NCBI RefSeq assembly: GCF_038630985.1
Contig: NZ_CP152049.1
Coordinates: forward strand, 7,121,501-7,185,500
DNA from: Paenibacillus sp. FSL H8-0548
GTDB taxonomy: Bacteria > Bacillota > Bacilli > Paenibacillales > Paenibacillaceae
DNA length: 64,000 bases
Reading direction: 5' to 3'
Shown in pieces: positions 55,063 through 63,729 of the stretch. The position numbers were made by a program, and so were the translations under genes. Below the pieces are notes generated by a model, which was given only the letters and a program-made list of their open reading frames with translations, was not told the DNA's origin and made no database searches. Position 1 is the first letter of the stretch; every line of letters starts with the position of its first letter.

Positions 55063-55141
55063 AAGACCTCCTCCTTCTTCTCCATTCTGATATACATCCT
55101 CCATGCAAAAGGAAGATTTGCTTTGATTATAAAGGTCGAGC

Positions 55142-55158
55142 TGTTAAATCCTTGTTAA
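55142..55158. promoter_or_regulatory. Direct repeats between the redox operon and the two-component genes
   Basis: TGTTAA at 55142-55147 and again at 55153-55158, 11 bp apart, the spacing typical for OmpR/PhoB-type dimers. It lies in the divergent intergenic region. Candidate site for the adjacent response regulator. Confidence 0.4.
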
Positions 55159-55254
55159 GTCAGTGAAGCTCCGAAAAACTGCATGAATTTCCTCGTTTCG
55201 CGGAAACATGTGTGATATTCTATTATCATTGTCATGGAAGGAAGGAGTGGTGAT

Positions 55255-55968
55255 ATGCGAATCCTCATTGTCGAAGATGAGGAGGACCTTTCACGCGCAT
55301 TAGCCAAGGGTTTAAGGCGGGAAGGTTATGCAGTGGACATCGCTGCTGACGGGCTAATCGGGTGGGAGCTCGCGGATACCAATGATTATGACGTGATTCT
55401 TCTCGACATCAATCTTCCGGAGCTGGATGGCATTTCACTTTGTCAACGAATTCGCCAGTCCTCGCGCCATAACGATGTTTTTATTCTCATGCTGACAGCT
55501 CGCAGCCATCCGGACGAGGTGGAAGAAGGGCTCGATTCGGGTGCGGATGACTACCTCCGTAAACCGTTTGTGTTCAATGAATTGCTTGCTCGCATCCGGG
55601 CGCTCCTTCGCCGTAGTTCCTCTGTGAAAAGCCCCGTCCTGCAGTTCGAACAGCTTACTCTTGATTCAAAGACAAAGGAAGTTTGGCTCGAGAATGTTTT
55701 TATTTCATTGACGAAAAAAGAATTCGGTTTGCTCGAATATCTGATGCTGCATCCCGGCGAGGTCATTTCATCGGAAAGGCTTCTTGAGCATGTTTGGGAT
55801 ATCCATGCGGATCCCTTTTCCACAACGGTTCGGGTTCACATCAATTCCTTGCGCAGAAAGCTCTCTCACCATGATCCAGAGGCAGGAGCAAGGTATATTC
55901 AGACCATTCAAGGTTATGGGTATAAATGGAGCCTAAGCACAGCCGCAAAGAAAGAGGAAACGACATGA
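55255..55968 (+). CDS. OmpR-family response regulator next to redox operon
   Basis: A 237-residue regulator. The receiver domain has VEDEED, the phosphoacceptor in VILLDINLPELDG, and DDYLRKPFVF; the C-terminal winged helix has ISLTKKEFGLLEYLM and VRVHINSLRRKL. The ATG at 55255 follows GGAAGGAG by 7 bases; the ATG at 55234 lies upstream of that site and is not favoured. Its stop overlaps the kinase start (ATGA). It is divergent from the thioredoxin-CcdA-peroxiredoxin operon, a likely target. Confidence 0.92.
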   Translation: MRILIVEDEEDLSRALAKGLRREGYAVDIAADGLIGWELADTNDYDVILLDINLPELDGISLCQRIRQSSRHNDVFILMLTARSHPDEVEEGLDSGADDYLRKPFVFNELLARIRALLRRSSSVKSPVLQFEQLTLDSKTKEVWLENVFISLTKKEFGLLEYLMLHPGEVISSERLLEHVWDIHADPFSTTVRVHINSLRRKLSHHDPEAGARYIQTIQGYGYKWSLSTAAKKEETT

Positions 55969-56999
55969 GACCATGGAACCGGCTTTCACTGCGTACAAGA
56001 TTGACGCTGTTTGCTATTCTTTTTTTGGGGGTCTTGATTACTCTATATGTCGGAATAGAGTCTTTGATCTCCGTATACAAGGTCTTACCAGAGATGCAGG
56101 GGCGACTCATAAGCTTGCTTGTCGTATTAGGAGGCATGGTTCTCAGCGCGCAATGGCTCGCAGTGATTATTCTGAAGCCTGTGAAACGGATGAGTGAAAC
56201 CGCTGCTGGAATAACAGCAGCCACCCTGGACCAACGACTTGAGATTGACCAACTTCATGATGAATTGAAGAAGCTAGGGATCGTATTTAATACGATGCTG
56301 GATGGGCTGGAACACTCTTTTAAACAACAGGCCCGTTTCGTTTCCGCAGCCGCGCATGAATTAAGAACGCCGCTTTCCATCCTGCGCACGAATCTTGAAG
56401 TGGCCGGAGACAGCGAGGGCATTGATCCAAGCGAATGGAGAGATTACAGTGCGACAACAGAGCGGACGCTTACGCGACTAGAGTCATTAACGGAGGATTT
56501 GTTGCTGCTGGCTGACGGCACATACGATCGGGAGCATAACGAGCACAAGGTTGTGGAGCTTGCCGACATTCTTGCAGACGCAACCTCTTTTATGGAACCG
56601 ATGGCAGTCAAATACGGGGTGACACTTCATCTGATGGAGCCTTGCGATGCTATGGTTAAGGGGGAAGAAAGCTTCTTATTCCTGGTCTTTCGAAATCTGC
56701 TGGACAACGGAATCCGGTATAATCGGCCAAATGGGAACGTTACGCTGCAGGTATCGCAGGAAGATGGAAAGGTTGTAGTTCGGGTTTCGGATACGGGGAA
56801 GGGAATATCTCCTCCATCAAGAGAGCTGGTTTTCGAGCGGTTTTACCGACTCGACTCGTCTCGAGCACGCAGCCATGGCGGGGCTGGTCTAGGCCTGTCG
56901 ATTGTCCGCCATTTGCTTGCAATCTTCCAGGGGACCGTTGAACTGGAGTCGAGTTCCGAATCGGGAAGTGTATTTAAGGTCACGTTGATCCGGGGTTAA
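55965..56999 (+). CDS. Sensor histidine kinase with HAMP domain
   Basis: A 344-residue kinase. Two membrane helices (about 15-35 and 45-67) with a minimal external loop lead into a HAMP domain (about 68-120). The H-box is AAHELRTPLSILRTNLE, the N-box FRNLLDNGIRYNRP, G1 VSDTGKGIS and G2 GGAGLGLSIVRHL, all intact. AGAGG lies 7 bases before ATG 55965. Translationally coupled to the response regulator. The lack of a sensor domain suggests membrane or redox-related sensing, perhaps of the state of the neighbouring thiol pathway. Confidence 0.92.
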   Translation: MRPWNRLSLRTRLTLFAILFLGVLITLYVGIESLISVYKVLPEMQGRLISLLVVLGGMVLSAQWLAVIILKPVKRMSETAAGITAATLDQRLEIDQLHDELKKLGIVFNTMLDGLEHSFKQQARFVSAAAHELRTPLSILRTNLEVAGDSEGIDPSEWRDYSATTERTLTRLESLTEDLLLLADGTYDREHNEHKVVELADILADATSFMEPMAVKYGVTLHLMEPCDAMVKGEESFLFLVFRNLLDNGIRYNRPNGNVTLQVSQEDGKVVVRVSDTGKGISPPSRELVFERFYRLDSSRARSHGGAGLGLSIVRHLLAIFQGTVELESSSESGSVFKVTLIRG

Positions 57000-57074
57000 G
57001 AGGCTGGACTACATGTTAATCGATTACACATTATAAAGTTACGTAATTATGTTAAGTAAACAAAACTGTCTGTA

Positions 57075-57095
57075 GGTTACCTTTGTGCAGTACTT
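57075..57095. promoter_or_regulatory. HxlR-type operator-like motif near SDR relic
   Basis: GTTACCTTTGTGCAGTACTT here matches GTTACCTTTGTCTAGTAACT at 49601-49620 at 16 of 20 positions. Possible binding site for the same repressor. The stretch 57000-57236 shows no gene. Confidence 0.35.
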
Positions 57096-57192
57096 GAGAG
57101 ATACAATTACTTTTCCTTTGACAAGCGATACTAGTATGGAATACATGATCCTCTAGTATTGGGGATGAATTGCAAAAGTCATGTATGGTGTC

Positions 57193-57248
57193 AAGTTGTG
57201 ACTTTCCAGCCGGTTTAGAGTAAACCGGCTGGAAAATCACAACTTTCT
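57193..57248 (-). terminator. Long hairpin at the end of the SDR relic
   Basis: Arms TTTCCAGCCGGTTTA and TAAACCGGCTGGAAA are extended by AGTTGTGA/TCACAACT, with a 3-base loop. The stop codon of the SDR relic lies in the outer arm. Confidence 0.7.
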
Positions 57249-57451
57249 TTGTCGGACAGCTTGCCGTATGACGTTATCTCCGTCGGTTGAATAAGCAAGC
57301 GCTTTTGGGGCATCCAATTCTTCCAGCCTCTTCACGAGTGCTGCCCAAATGTCGTCGTAAGCATCGCTGCCAAGCGGCATTCGCAGCGGAACGTCCCCCT
57401 GATCAACACGCCGAAGGATGGCTCGATTTCTTTGGCTAGCGCCTCAAATGC
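57237..57451 (-). pseudogene. Short-chain dehydrogenase remnant (C-terminal end)
   Basis: One frame reads ESAFEALAKEIEP, the region after the catalytic helix of an SDR enzyme. A different frame continues LRRVDQGDVPLRMPLGSDAY and then LVKRLEELDAPKALAYSTDG to a stop, the typical SDR C-terminus. The two parts are out of frame and the middle is missing, so this is a decayed gene; the N-terminal NAD-binding half is absent. It accounts for part of the stretch 57000-57675; the remainder shows nothing clear. Confidence 0.65.
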
Positions 57452-57675
57452 GCTTTCTCATTATCGCTCACACTATCTTTTCACTTAAAAAAGCACAATT
57501 GCTAGATCATACCTGATTAAAATACGATTTCAGTATCCGATCCAGAAGGCTTATCTACTAAAGCTTTTTCTGCAAGAACGATAAGCATTGAAACCTCAAT
57601 CACTTTTGTGAGACAATCAACAAGGATAAACCCATTTCTCAAATATAACCAATGATTAGGGAGGCCACAACGATC

Positions 57676-58593
57676 ATGAGGACGATGAAGCTTGGAACGA
57701 GTACATTAGATGTACCGGTTGTTGCAGTCGGATGCATGCGGATAAATTCACTGGACAAAACCGAGGCGGAGCAGTTTGTCCAAACGGCTCTAGAGCAAGG
57801 CGCAAACTTCTTCGAGCATGCTGATATTTACGGTGCTGGCGCGTGTGAGGAAATATTTGCAGATGCCATACATATGAGCGAGAATGTTCGCGAAAAAATC
57901 ATTCTGCAATCCAAATGCGGCATTCGAAAAGGGATGTTCGACTTTTCCAAAGAGCATATTTTGGCGTCCGTGGATGGTATATTGCAACGGCTAAAAACCG
58001 ATTATTTGGATATTCTGCTTCTCCATCGCCCTGATACATTGGTAGAGCCAGAAGAGGTTGCCGAAGCCTTCGATCTACTTGAAAGCTCAGGAAAAGTACG
58101 CCATTTTGGCGTATCCAATCAGAACCCGATGCAAATACAGCTATTGAAAAAGTCTGTGAAGCAGCCGCTTGTTGCGAACCAGCTGCAATTAAGCATTACC
58201 AACACGACGATGATCTCTAGCGGATTTAATGTCAACATGGAAAATGACTTTGCTGTAAATCGGGATGGCAGTGTGCTCGACTATTGCAGACTGAACGATA
58301 TCACGATTCAGCCTTGGTCTCCCTTCCAGTATGGGTTCTTCGAGGGTGTTTTCCTCGGAAACGACAAGTTCCCAGAATTAAACAAGCAAATCGATAAAGT
58401 TGCGAAAAAATATGAGGTTAGCAACACGACGATCGCCATAGCTTGGCTCTTGCGCCACCCCGCGCATATGCAGCCCGTTATCGGTACTATGAATATTGAA
58501 CGGTTGAAGGATTGCTGTAAAGCAAGCGACGTTCACCTAACACGCGAGGAATGGTATGCGATCTATCGTGCAGCAGGCAACATCCTTCCTTAA
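57676..58593 (+). CDS. Aldo/keto reductase (YdhF-like)
   Basis: A 305-residue NADPH-dependent TIM-barrel reductase. The catalytic tetrad is visible in FEHADIYGAGACEE (Asp, Tyr), LQSKCGIRKG (Lys) and ILLLHRPD (His). The C-terminal TTIAIAWLLRHPAHMQPVIGT is the cofactor-binding end. The pattern and length fit the YdhF subgroup of broad-specificity aldehyde and ketone reductases. GGGAGG lies 11 bases before ATG 57676 (ATG 57685 possible). It stands alone and ends with a strong terminator. Confidence 0.9.
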   Translation: MRTMKLGTSTLDVPVVAVGCMRINSLDKTEAEQFVQTALEQGANFFEHADIYGAGACEEIFADAIHMSENVREKIILQSKCGIRKGMFDFSKEHILASVDGILQRLKTDYLDILLLHRPDTLVEPEEVAEAFDLLESSGKVRHFGVSNQNPMQIQLLKKSVKQPLVANQLQLSITNTTMISSGFNVNMENDFAVNRDGSVLDYCRLNDITIQPWSPFQYGFFEGVFLGNDKFPELNKQIDKVAKKYEVSNTTIAIAWLLRHPAHMQPVIGTMNIERLKDCCKASDVHLTREEWYAIYRAAGNILP

Positions 58594-58603
58594 GCTGACA
58601 AAA

Positions 58604-58643
58604 AAAGCAACCACCTGTCACATGGACCGGTGGTTGCTTTTTA
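58604..58643 (+). terminator. Terminator after aldo/keto reductase gene
   Basis: Perfect 12-bp arms AAAGCAACCACC and GGTGGTTGCTTT, then TTATAT, 11 bases past the stop. Confidence 0.9.
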
Positions 58644-58697
58644 TATGACTGCTGAGAGTCCGATCATGAGATCGATACCATTAAAGCAGTCGTCTAG

Positions 58698-59408
58698 CTA
58701 AGCATGGTTTCCTAGCAGACCGCGCGGCTGGTGACTCATTCCACTCGCGTAGAGGTGGGAGACATCGGACATGCCAATGCACCGGGGAACGGCAAAATGC
58801 TCGCTTCGCTCCTCAAACAGAACCGTTGTAACCGAGCTTGGTGCCAGCCAGAAGATCGACCAAGCAAGCGCTAATGGAATTTGCAGCAAATGGGCGAGCC
58901 AAGCAAGACCAAAGCCGCCATGGCACACCACTGCTATTTTTTCAGTAGAGGGCTTCATGATGCGATACAGGCCATTCTCTCGTTTATAATGCTGACCAAG
59001 CAGAAATTCATCAGAGGCCGCTTGCAAGCCTTCGTATCTGACCTTATATCCCTCCTGCTTCAGCCAAAAATCAGTCTCATCCCCCCATTGCCGTTTCCCG
59101 CTTGATAGCTCCGGAATATGTTCACCAGGGTAATCCCAAATGGGACCATGCTTATCATCCGAAATTATAATTCCCGGCCAATCCAGCTCACATGTCCACG
59201 CTTGCGTATCAATGGCAAGCCCTGTTTCTTTGGCAATATAGCTTGCTGTAGTCTGTGCTCGGCCAAGTGATGAAGCGTATAGCTTATCCAGACCAATAGA
59301 AGCCATACGCTTGCCCAATGCTGCCGCTTCCTGATGGCCGATATCTGTCAGGTTATCAATTGAATAGTCAGGATCTGCATGACGAATAATGTATAACTGC
59401 ATAAACAT
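58698..59408 (-). CDS. Histidine phosphatase (phosphoglycerate-mutase-like) family protein
   Basis: A 236-residue protein with the histidine phosphatase core. The N-terminal motif is LYIIRHADPDYSI (catalytic His in RHA), followed by LTDIGHQEAAALGKRM and LYASSLGRAQTTASYI; the second His is in IAVVCHGGFGLAWL. A middle insertion (about 85-150) is larger than in the smallest members. The C-terminal 30 residues extend beyond the domain. Substrate unknown; possible small phosphorylated metabolites. ATG 59408 has AGGAG 5 bases upstream. Confidence 0.88.
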   Translation of the reverse strand: MFMQLYIIRHADPDYSIDNLTDIGHQEAAALGKRMASIGLDKLYASSLGRAQTTASYIAKETGLAIDTQAWTCELDWPGIIISDDKHGPIWDYPGEHIPELSSGKRQWGDETDFWLKQEGYKVRYEGLQAASDEFLLGQHYKRENGLYRIMKPSTEKIAVVCHGGFGLAWLAHLLQIPLALAWSIFWLAPSSVTTVLFEERSEHFAVPRCIGMSDVSHLYASGMSHQPRGLLGNHA

Positions 59409-59495
59409 TTTCACTCCTAACTGTAGTCCATCTTATAGCCCATTATATATACAGCCCACTCATTATGACACCCCCTCCCCTCTCATGCAAAATGA

Positions 59496-59519
59496 AAGGG
59501 CATCCCTATGGACGCCCTT
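59496..59519 (-). terminator. Terminator after dioxygenase gene
   Basis: AAGGGC/GCCCTT with an inner TCC/GGA pairing, followed on the minus strand by TCATTTTGC, 14 bases past the stop at 59533. Confidence 0.65.
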
Positions 59520-59532
59520 ATCATCACTACTA

Positions 59533-60510
59533 TTATTCTTTCACTAATTGCTTGGTGCTGCGAACGGTATCAATCGGGCGGACCAGCTTTTCAATCTGCT
59601 CACGCTGAGGCTCTAGAAACGGCGGCAGCGATAGCTTCTCACCCAGCGTCTCATAAGGCTCATCCCCCATAAAGCCTGGACCATCGGTAGCAAATTCGAA
59701 TAAAATTTGCGGAGCAACCCTTGCATACAGCGACTCAAAGAAATGACGGTTCACATAACCTGATGTCGAGAAGTTATAGCTCTCCAGACGCCCCATCCAA
59801 GCATCGAGTTCAGCGCGATCATTCACACGGAAAGCAGTATGGTGAACCGTACCGTAGCCTTGCTGTGCTCTAGGAAGAATAACATTATGCTCGACAATGA
59901 CTTGGGCGCCATTGCCGCCTTCACCTACCTCGAATAGATAGAAGGAGCCTTCCTTCGCAATCTCTTTAAATAAAAGCACTTTCTCCAGCATTTCTTTAAA
60001 ATAGTCCACATTTGATACACGAATGAAGATGGGTCCTAAACCTGTAATCGCATGCTCTAATGGAATTGGGCCGTCCTGCCACGGCGTGCCAGAAACGACG
60101 CCCTGATTAAGCTCATCGGAGATTAACTGATACTGCTGGTCATCAAAATCAACGAAGGAAAGCGTCTTTTTACCGAAAAACTCTTGAATTCCTGTATGGT
60201 CTACTTTCAAACGATCAAAGCGCTCTACCCAGTAGTTCAAAGCTGCATCATTCGGCACACGGAACGATGTTTTCGATATCTCGTCTGTCCCATGTCTGCC
60301 TTTCTGAATGCCCGGGAAATCAAAAAATGTCATATCTGTTCCTGCACTGCCTTTATCATCAGCGAAAAACAAATGATACGTTTGAATATCGTCCTGATTG
60401 ACCGTTTTCTTAACCAAACGCATACCTAATACATAAGTGAAAAACTCATAGTTTTTTTCTGCGCTGCTTGTAATCGCGGTTACGTGGTGAATCCCTTTTA
60501 AATTGTTCAT
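59533..60510 (-). CDS. Ring-cleaving dioxygenase of the glyoxalase fold (MhqO/MhqA-like)
   Basis: A 325-residue extradiol-type dioxygenase built from two vicinal-oxygen-chelate halves (about 1-150 and 155-310). Metal ligands are suggested by GIHHVTAITS (His), GYGTVHHTAFRV (His) and PQILFEFATDGPGF (Glu). Members such as MhqO and MhqA detoxify hydroquinones and catechols. The ATG at 60510 is chosen because GGAGG lies 9 bases upstream. The promoter holds a perfect palindrome of the kind found at the MhqR-like marR gene, so quinone-inducible control is likely. Confidence 0.9.
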   Translation of the reverse strand: MNNLKGIHHVTAITSSAEKNYEFFTYVLGMRLVKKTVNQDDIQTYHLFFADDKGSAGTDMTFFDFPGIQKGRHGTDEISKTSFRVPNDAALNYWVERFDRLKVDHTGIQEFFGKKTLSFVDFDDQQYQLISDELNQGVVSGTPWQDGPIPLEHAITGLGPIFIRVSNVDYFKEMLEKVLLFKEIAKEGSFYLFEVGEGGNGAQVIVEHNVILPRAQQGYGTVHHTAFRVNDRAELDAWMGRLESYNFSTSGYVNRHFFESLYARVAPQILFEFATDGPGFMGDEPYETLGEKLSLPPFLEPQREQIEKLVRPIDTVRSTKQLVKE

Positions 60511-60591
60511 GAATATCATCCTCCATATTGTATTATGCCCTCCATAAAGAATAGGCACGCTGTAGTCATTAAATTATATCTTAATATTGTA

Positions 60592-60609
60592 TATCTTTAT
60601 TTAAAGATA
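60592..60609. promoter_or_regulatory. Palindromic operator before the dioxygenase gene
   Basis: TATCTTTA-TT-TAAAGATA, perfect 8-bp arms, about 85 bases upstream of the start. The ATCT-N8-AGAT core equals that before marR (774-789). Probable MhqR-like site. Confidence 0.65.
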
Positions 60610-60654
60610 TTGTATAACGATTATTTCCGTTTGTCAAATAATAACCTTGTATAT

Positions 60655-60693
60655 AGCCCGCTAGCGAAGGATATCTCCTCCATCTAGCGGGCT
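60655..60693. terminator. Hairpin between dioxygenase promoter and ugpQ
   Basis: Perfect 10-bp arms AGCCCGCTAG and CTAGCGGGCT, 25 bases past the ugpQ stop at 60718, without a strong T tract. Confidence 0.5.
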
Positions 60694-60717
60694 TTGCACT
60701 GCACTATTCGCTCTCGG

Positions 60718-61479
60718 CTATGCTTCTAATCTTTTCTTAATTTCAAGCGCAGGAATAGGATCATTGCATGTCATCACAGTCGTTCCGCATCCAATCGAGT
60801 AATGAACGTCGCTTGCTGTATCCGGACAGTAACTCCAAACCTGTAAGCCCATATCCCTGAATGTCTGTACATCCTGTCGATTCAGAAGAGACATTTCTAG
60901 AGCTAACGCCCACATTTTAGAATAAGTACCGCCCTCGCCGGAGACAAAGTTACGCATAACCTCTGCTTTAAACCCTTGCGTTTTCGCACCATAACGATCA
61001 TAAAGATACGCAATAATTTGAGCATCAAAGCATGTAAACACACATCTTGGAAATAATTGATACTTCTCAAGCAGCTTAACTGCCTCATCAACTGTATCCT
61101 GAGCATCCACGCTGGACTTAATTTCTACATTCAGAAGAACCTCTGGATACTCAGCTAGCAGCTGACAGAGCTCTTCGAAAGCAGGAATTTTGAGTCCAGC
61201 AAATACAGGGGAAAACCAACCGCCCGCATCTAATGCTTTCAGCTCCATCAGTGTAAAGTCGCGTACAGCTCCTGTACCATTCGTCGTACGATCCACCGTA
61301 TCATCATGAATCACAACGACCGTACGATCCTTAGCCATTCGTAAATCAAACTCCAGCATATGAACGCCTACTTCAATAGCGCGCTTGAATGCGAGCAGCG
61401 TATTTTCCGGGTAGTCGGATTTATAACCGCGATGCCCAGATACAATAATGGAACCCGTATCCCTCACTTGCTCAATCAT
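60718..61479 (-). CDS. ugpQ: Glycerophosphodiester phosphodiesterase
   Basis: A 253-residue GDPD-fold enzyme without signal peptide. Catalytic residues are visible in VSGHRGYKSDYPENTLLAFKRA (His, Arg, Glu), LEFDLRMAKDRTVVVIHDDTVDRTTNG (Glu, Asp, second His) and LNVEIKSS. The enzyme splits glycerophosphodiesters into glycerol-3-phosphate and an alcohol. GGAGGAG precedes the ATG. It follows the UgpB-type gene by 29 bases in one operon, so cytoplasmic hydrolysis of imported diesters is likely, as for UgpQ. Confidence 0.93.
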   Translation of the reverse strand: MIEQVRDTGSIIVSGHRGYKSDYPENTLLAFKRAIEVGVHMLEFDLRMAKDRTVVVIHDDTVDRTTNGTGAVRDFTLMELKALDAGGWFSPVFAGLKIPAFEELCQLLAEYPEVLLNVEIKSSVDAQDTVDEAVKLLEKYQLFPRCVFTCFDAQIIAYLYDRYGAKTQGFKAEVMRNFVSGEGGTYSKMWALALEMSLLNRQDVQTFRDMGLQVWSYCPDTASDVHYSIGCGTTVMTCNDPIPALEIKKRLEA

Positions 61480-61508
61480 CGTTCACGTCTCCTCCCCTAC
61501 CTCAAGTA

Positions 61509-62822
61509 TTATTCCGACAACAGACGCTCGGCTTCTTTTTTCAGTGTCGCTAGCGTAGCTGGAATATCTTCACTATCGTACATGATCGCTTCAATGGCTG
61601 AATTGAATTCCAGTCCAATCGCCGGCCATGCGACATCTTTGTTCGTATCTACTGCATATTGAAGCTGCTCATAAGCCGTTTGGCGGATTGGCTCCTTCGC
61701 CCAAAGCTCCTTGATCGCATCCGACTCGACCATAACATGGGTAACTGGAAGATATCCCGAATCCAGAATGAATGGCAATGCACCGTCCTCTTCTACCATC
61801 ATCCAACGAATAAATTCCCATGCCGCTTCCTTATTTGCCGATCCGCTCAACATCGATACGTTAGCTCCGCCAGTAGGGTTGGCGAATTTCTCGTCCATAG
61901 GCAGAAATGCTGTTACATAATCAAAATCAACTGCGCTAAGCAAGCCGCCAATTGAACCTGTCGATTGGAACATTACCGCTAGCTTGCCTTCTGTAAACAT
62001 ACCGTTCACGATCGTACCTGAATCTGTAGCAGGTGGATAGAACAACGCGCCAGTCGACTGCAAGTCCTTCAAATAGCGGAATACTTTCTCGCCTGCACCA
62101 TCATCAACAAATGCTAGAGATGTACGATCCTCGTTAAAAAACGAGCTTCCAGCTTGAGTGAACATCGCCATTGGGTACCATGTATCGAATGGCATCGACA
62201 TGCCGTAACGTGTGAATTCATTGCCTTCTTTTTTTACCGCCGCATTGGTTACTGCTTTAAGCTCGTCCCATGTTGTTGGAACCTCCATGCCAAGCTCATC
62301 TAGAATCGTCTTATTTACATGCATAATGGGTGTCGAGCGATTAAGCGGAAGAGATAATATTTGATCATTGAAATAGGAATGGCCCATAAGACCCTCAATA
62401 AAATCAGTTTCTTTCACTTCTGACTTTTCCATGTATGCCGTTAGATCTTCAAGCACTTCCGAATCAGCAAACATCTCTACATCTGCACGTTCGATCATCG
62501 ATACATCGGGTGCAGTTCCAGCAGCTATAGATTGTTGAAGCTTGGTCGTAGTTTCAGCATAATTGCCTTGGAAGGTGGCGACGATTTCAATAGCATCATG
62601 CGATTCATTAAAACGTTTAACCATGGCGTCCACACGCTCACCATTGCCTCCGCCCATGGAATGCCAGAATTGAACGGTTGATTTAGCCCCAGAAGCGGTG
62701 TTCGTTGCCGTCGCTGGCGTATTGCCTGTCGTGTTATTTGCAGTACCTGTATTGTTGGTTCCACATGCTGCCAGCAAACCAACGATCATCGTTGATGCCA
62801 GTATAACTGAGAATTTTTTCAA
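61509..62822 (-). CDS. ugpB: Glycerol-3-phosphate/glycerophosphodiester-binding lipoprotein (UgpB-like)
   Basis: A 437-residue ABC-transporter binding protein. The signal peptide ends in a lipobox GLLAACG, followed by a threonine/asparagine-rich linker. The mature start VQFWHSMGGGNGERVDAMVKR resembles the UgpB pattern. Later SLPLNRSTPIMHVNK and ASMLSGS-like segments fit family 1 proteins. The start is a TTG at 62822 with TGGAGG 8 bases upstream; an ATG at 62837 lies within that site. Co-transcribed with two permease genes upstream and ugpQ downstream. Confidence 0.88.
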   Translation of the reverse strand: MKKFSVILASTMIVGLLAACGTNNTGTANNTTGNTPATATNTASGAKSTVQFWHSMGGGNGERVDAMVKRFNESHDAIEIVATFQGNYAETTTKLQQSIAAGTAPDVSMIERADVEMFADSEVLEDLTAYMEKSEVKETDFIEGLMGHSYFNDQILSLPLNRSTPIMHVNKTILDELGMEVPTTWDELKAVTNAAVKKEGNEFTRYGMSMPFDTWYPMAMFTQAGSSFFNEDRTSLAFVDDGAGEKVFRYLKDLQSTGALFYPPATDSGTIVNGMFTEGKLAVMFQSTGSIGGLLSAVDFDYVTAFLPMDEKFANPTGGANVSMLSGSANKEAAWEFIRWMMVEEDGALPFILDSGYLPVTHVMVESDAIKELWAKEPIRQTAYEQLQYAVDTNKDVAWPAIGLEFNSAIEAIMYDSEDIPATLATLKKEAERLLSE

Positions 62823-62888
62823 GAAAATTACCTCCATTTTTTTGTAATTTGATTTATCATCCCGCTCTATGTCAGAGGCATATTGCCT

Positions 62889-63719
62889 TTATTTGATACC
62901 AGAGTACACAAACGCTTTGACAATTTGCTTGGAACAAAATAGATAAACGATCAAAATAGGTATGACCAAAACGACGTTCCCAGCCATAATGACATGCCAG
63001 TTGCTTATTCCTTCTGTCTCTCTGAGCATCGAAATCCCAATCGTTAAAGGTCTCACTGCTGCAGAATCGGTCATCACCAGCGGCCAGAAATAATCATTCC
63101 AATGGCTGACGAAACTGAATAGTCCAATCGTTGCTAGTGCAGGCTTAGACATCGGAATCATGATCTTCCATAAAATTTTGAACTCACTAGCATTGTCCAG
63201 CCGTGCCGCTTCAACAATTTCCTCTTGAATTTGCATAAAATATTGTCTAAGCAGGAAGATGCCAAAGGCATTCGTCATAAAAGGCAATATTTGCGGCAGT
63301 AATGTTTTGTTTATTCCCCAATCAGCCATCATCAGATAGACCGGAATAAAAGTTACCTGACCTGGAATCATAAAGGCAAGCAGAACAAGACTGAATAATA
63401 TTCCGCTGCCTTTGAATTTATATTTAGCAAAAGCATAGGCAGCAGGTATCAAAACAAGCAATTGAATCACAATAATGGAACCCGTCACAAGGACAGAGTT
63501 TTTAAAATAGGTTAGAAATGGCCCCGCCTGCAGCGCAGTGAAATAGTTAATGAATTGCGGAACTGCAGGTATCAAAGTAGGCGGATAGGCCAACGTTTCA
63601 CGAAAGGTTTGCAAAGACGTTAAGATCATCCATAAAAACGGGAAAATAAAAATCATTAACACTATTGTTTTCAGGAGATAGCTCGCCGTTAGCCTTGTGT
63701 AATGCAGCGCTTTTATCAT
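62889..63719 (-). CDS. ugpE: ABC transporter permease (UgpE-like)
   Basis: A 276-residue MalG/UgpE-type permease with six membrane helices. The cytoplasmic docking loop is EIVEAARLDNASEFKILWKIMIPMSKPAL (about 165-192). The segment FIFPFLWMILTSLQTF in helix 1 is typical. ATG 63719 has GGAGG 5 bases upstream; ATG 63722 is adjacent. It lies 10 bases after the upstream permease gene. No ATPase gene is seen, so the ATPase is either outside the window or shared. Confidence 0.9.
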   Translation of the reverse strand: MIKALHYTRLTASYLLKTIVLMIFIFPFLWMILTSLQTFRETLAYPPTLIPAVPQFINYFTALQAGPFLTYFKNSVLVTGSIIVIQLLVLIPAAYAFAKYKFKGSGILFSLVLLAFMIPGQVTFIPVYLMMADWGINKTLLPQILPFMTNAFGIFLLRQYFMQIQEEIVEAARLDNASEFKILWKIMIPMSKPALATIGLFSFVSHWNDYFWPLVMTDSAAVRPLTIGISMLRETEGISNWHVIMAGNVVLVIPILIVYLFCSKQIVKAFVYSGIK

Positions 63720-63729
63720 CATATCCTCC

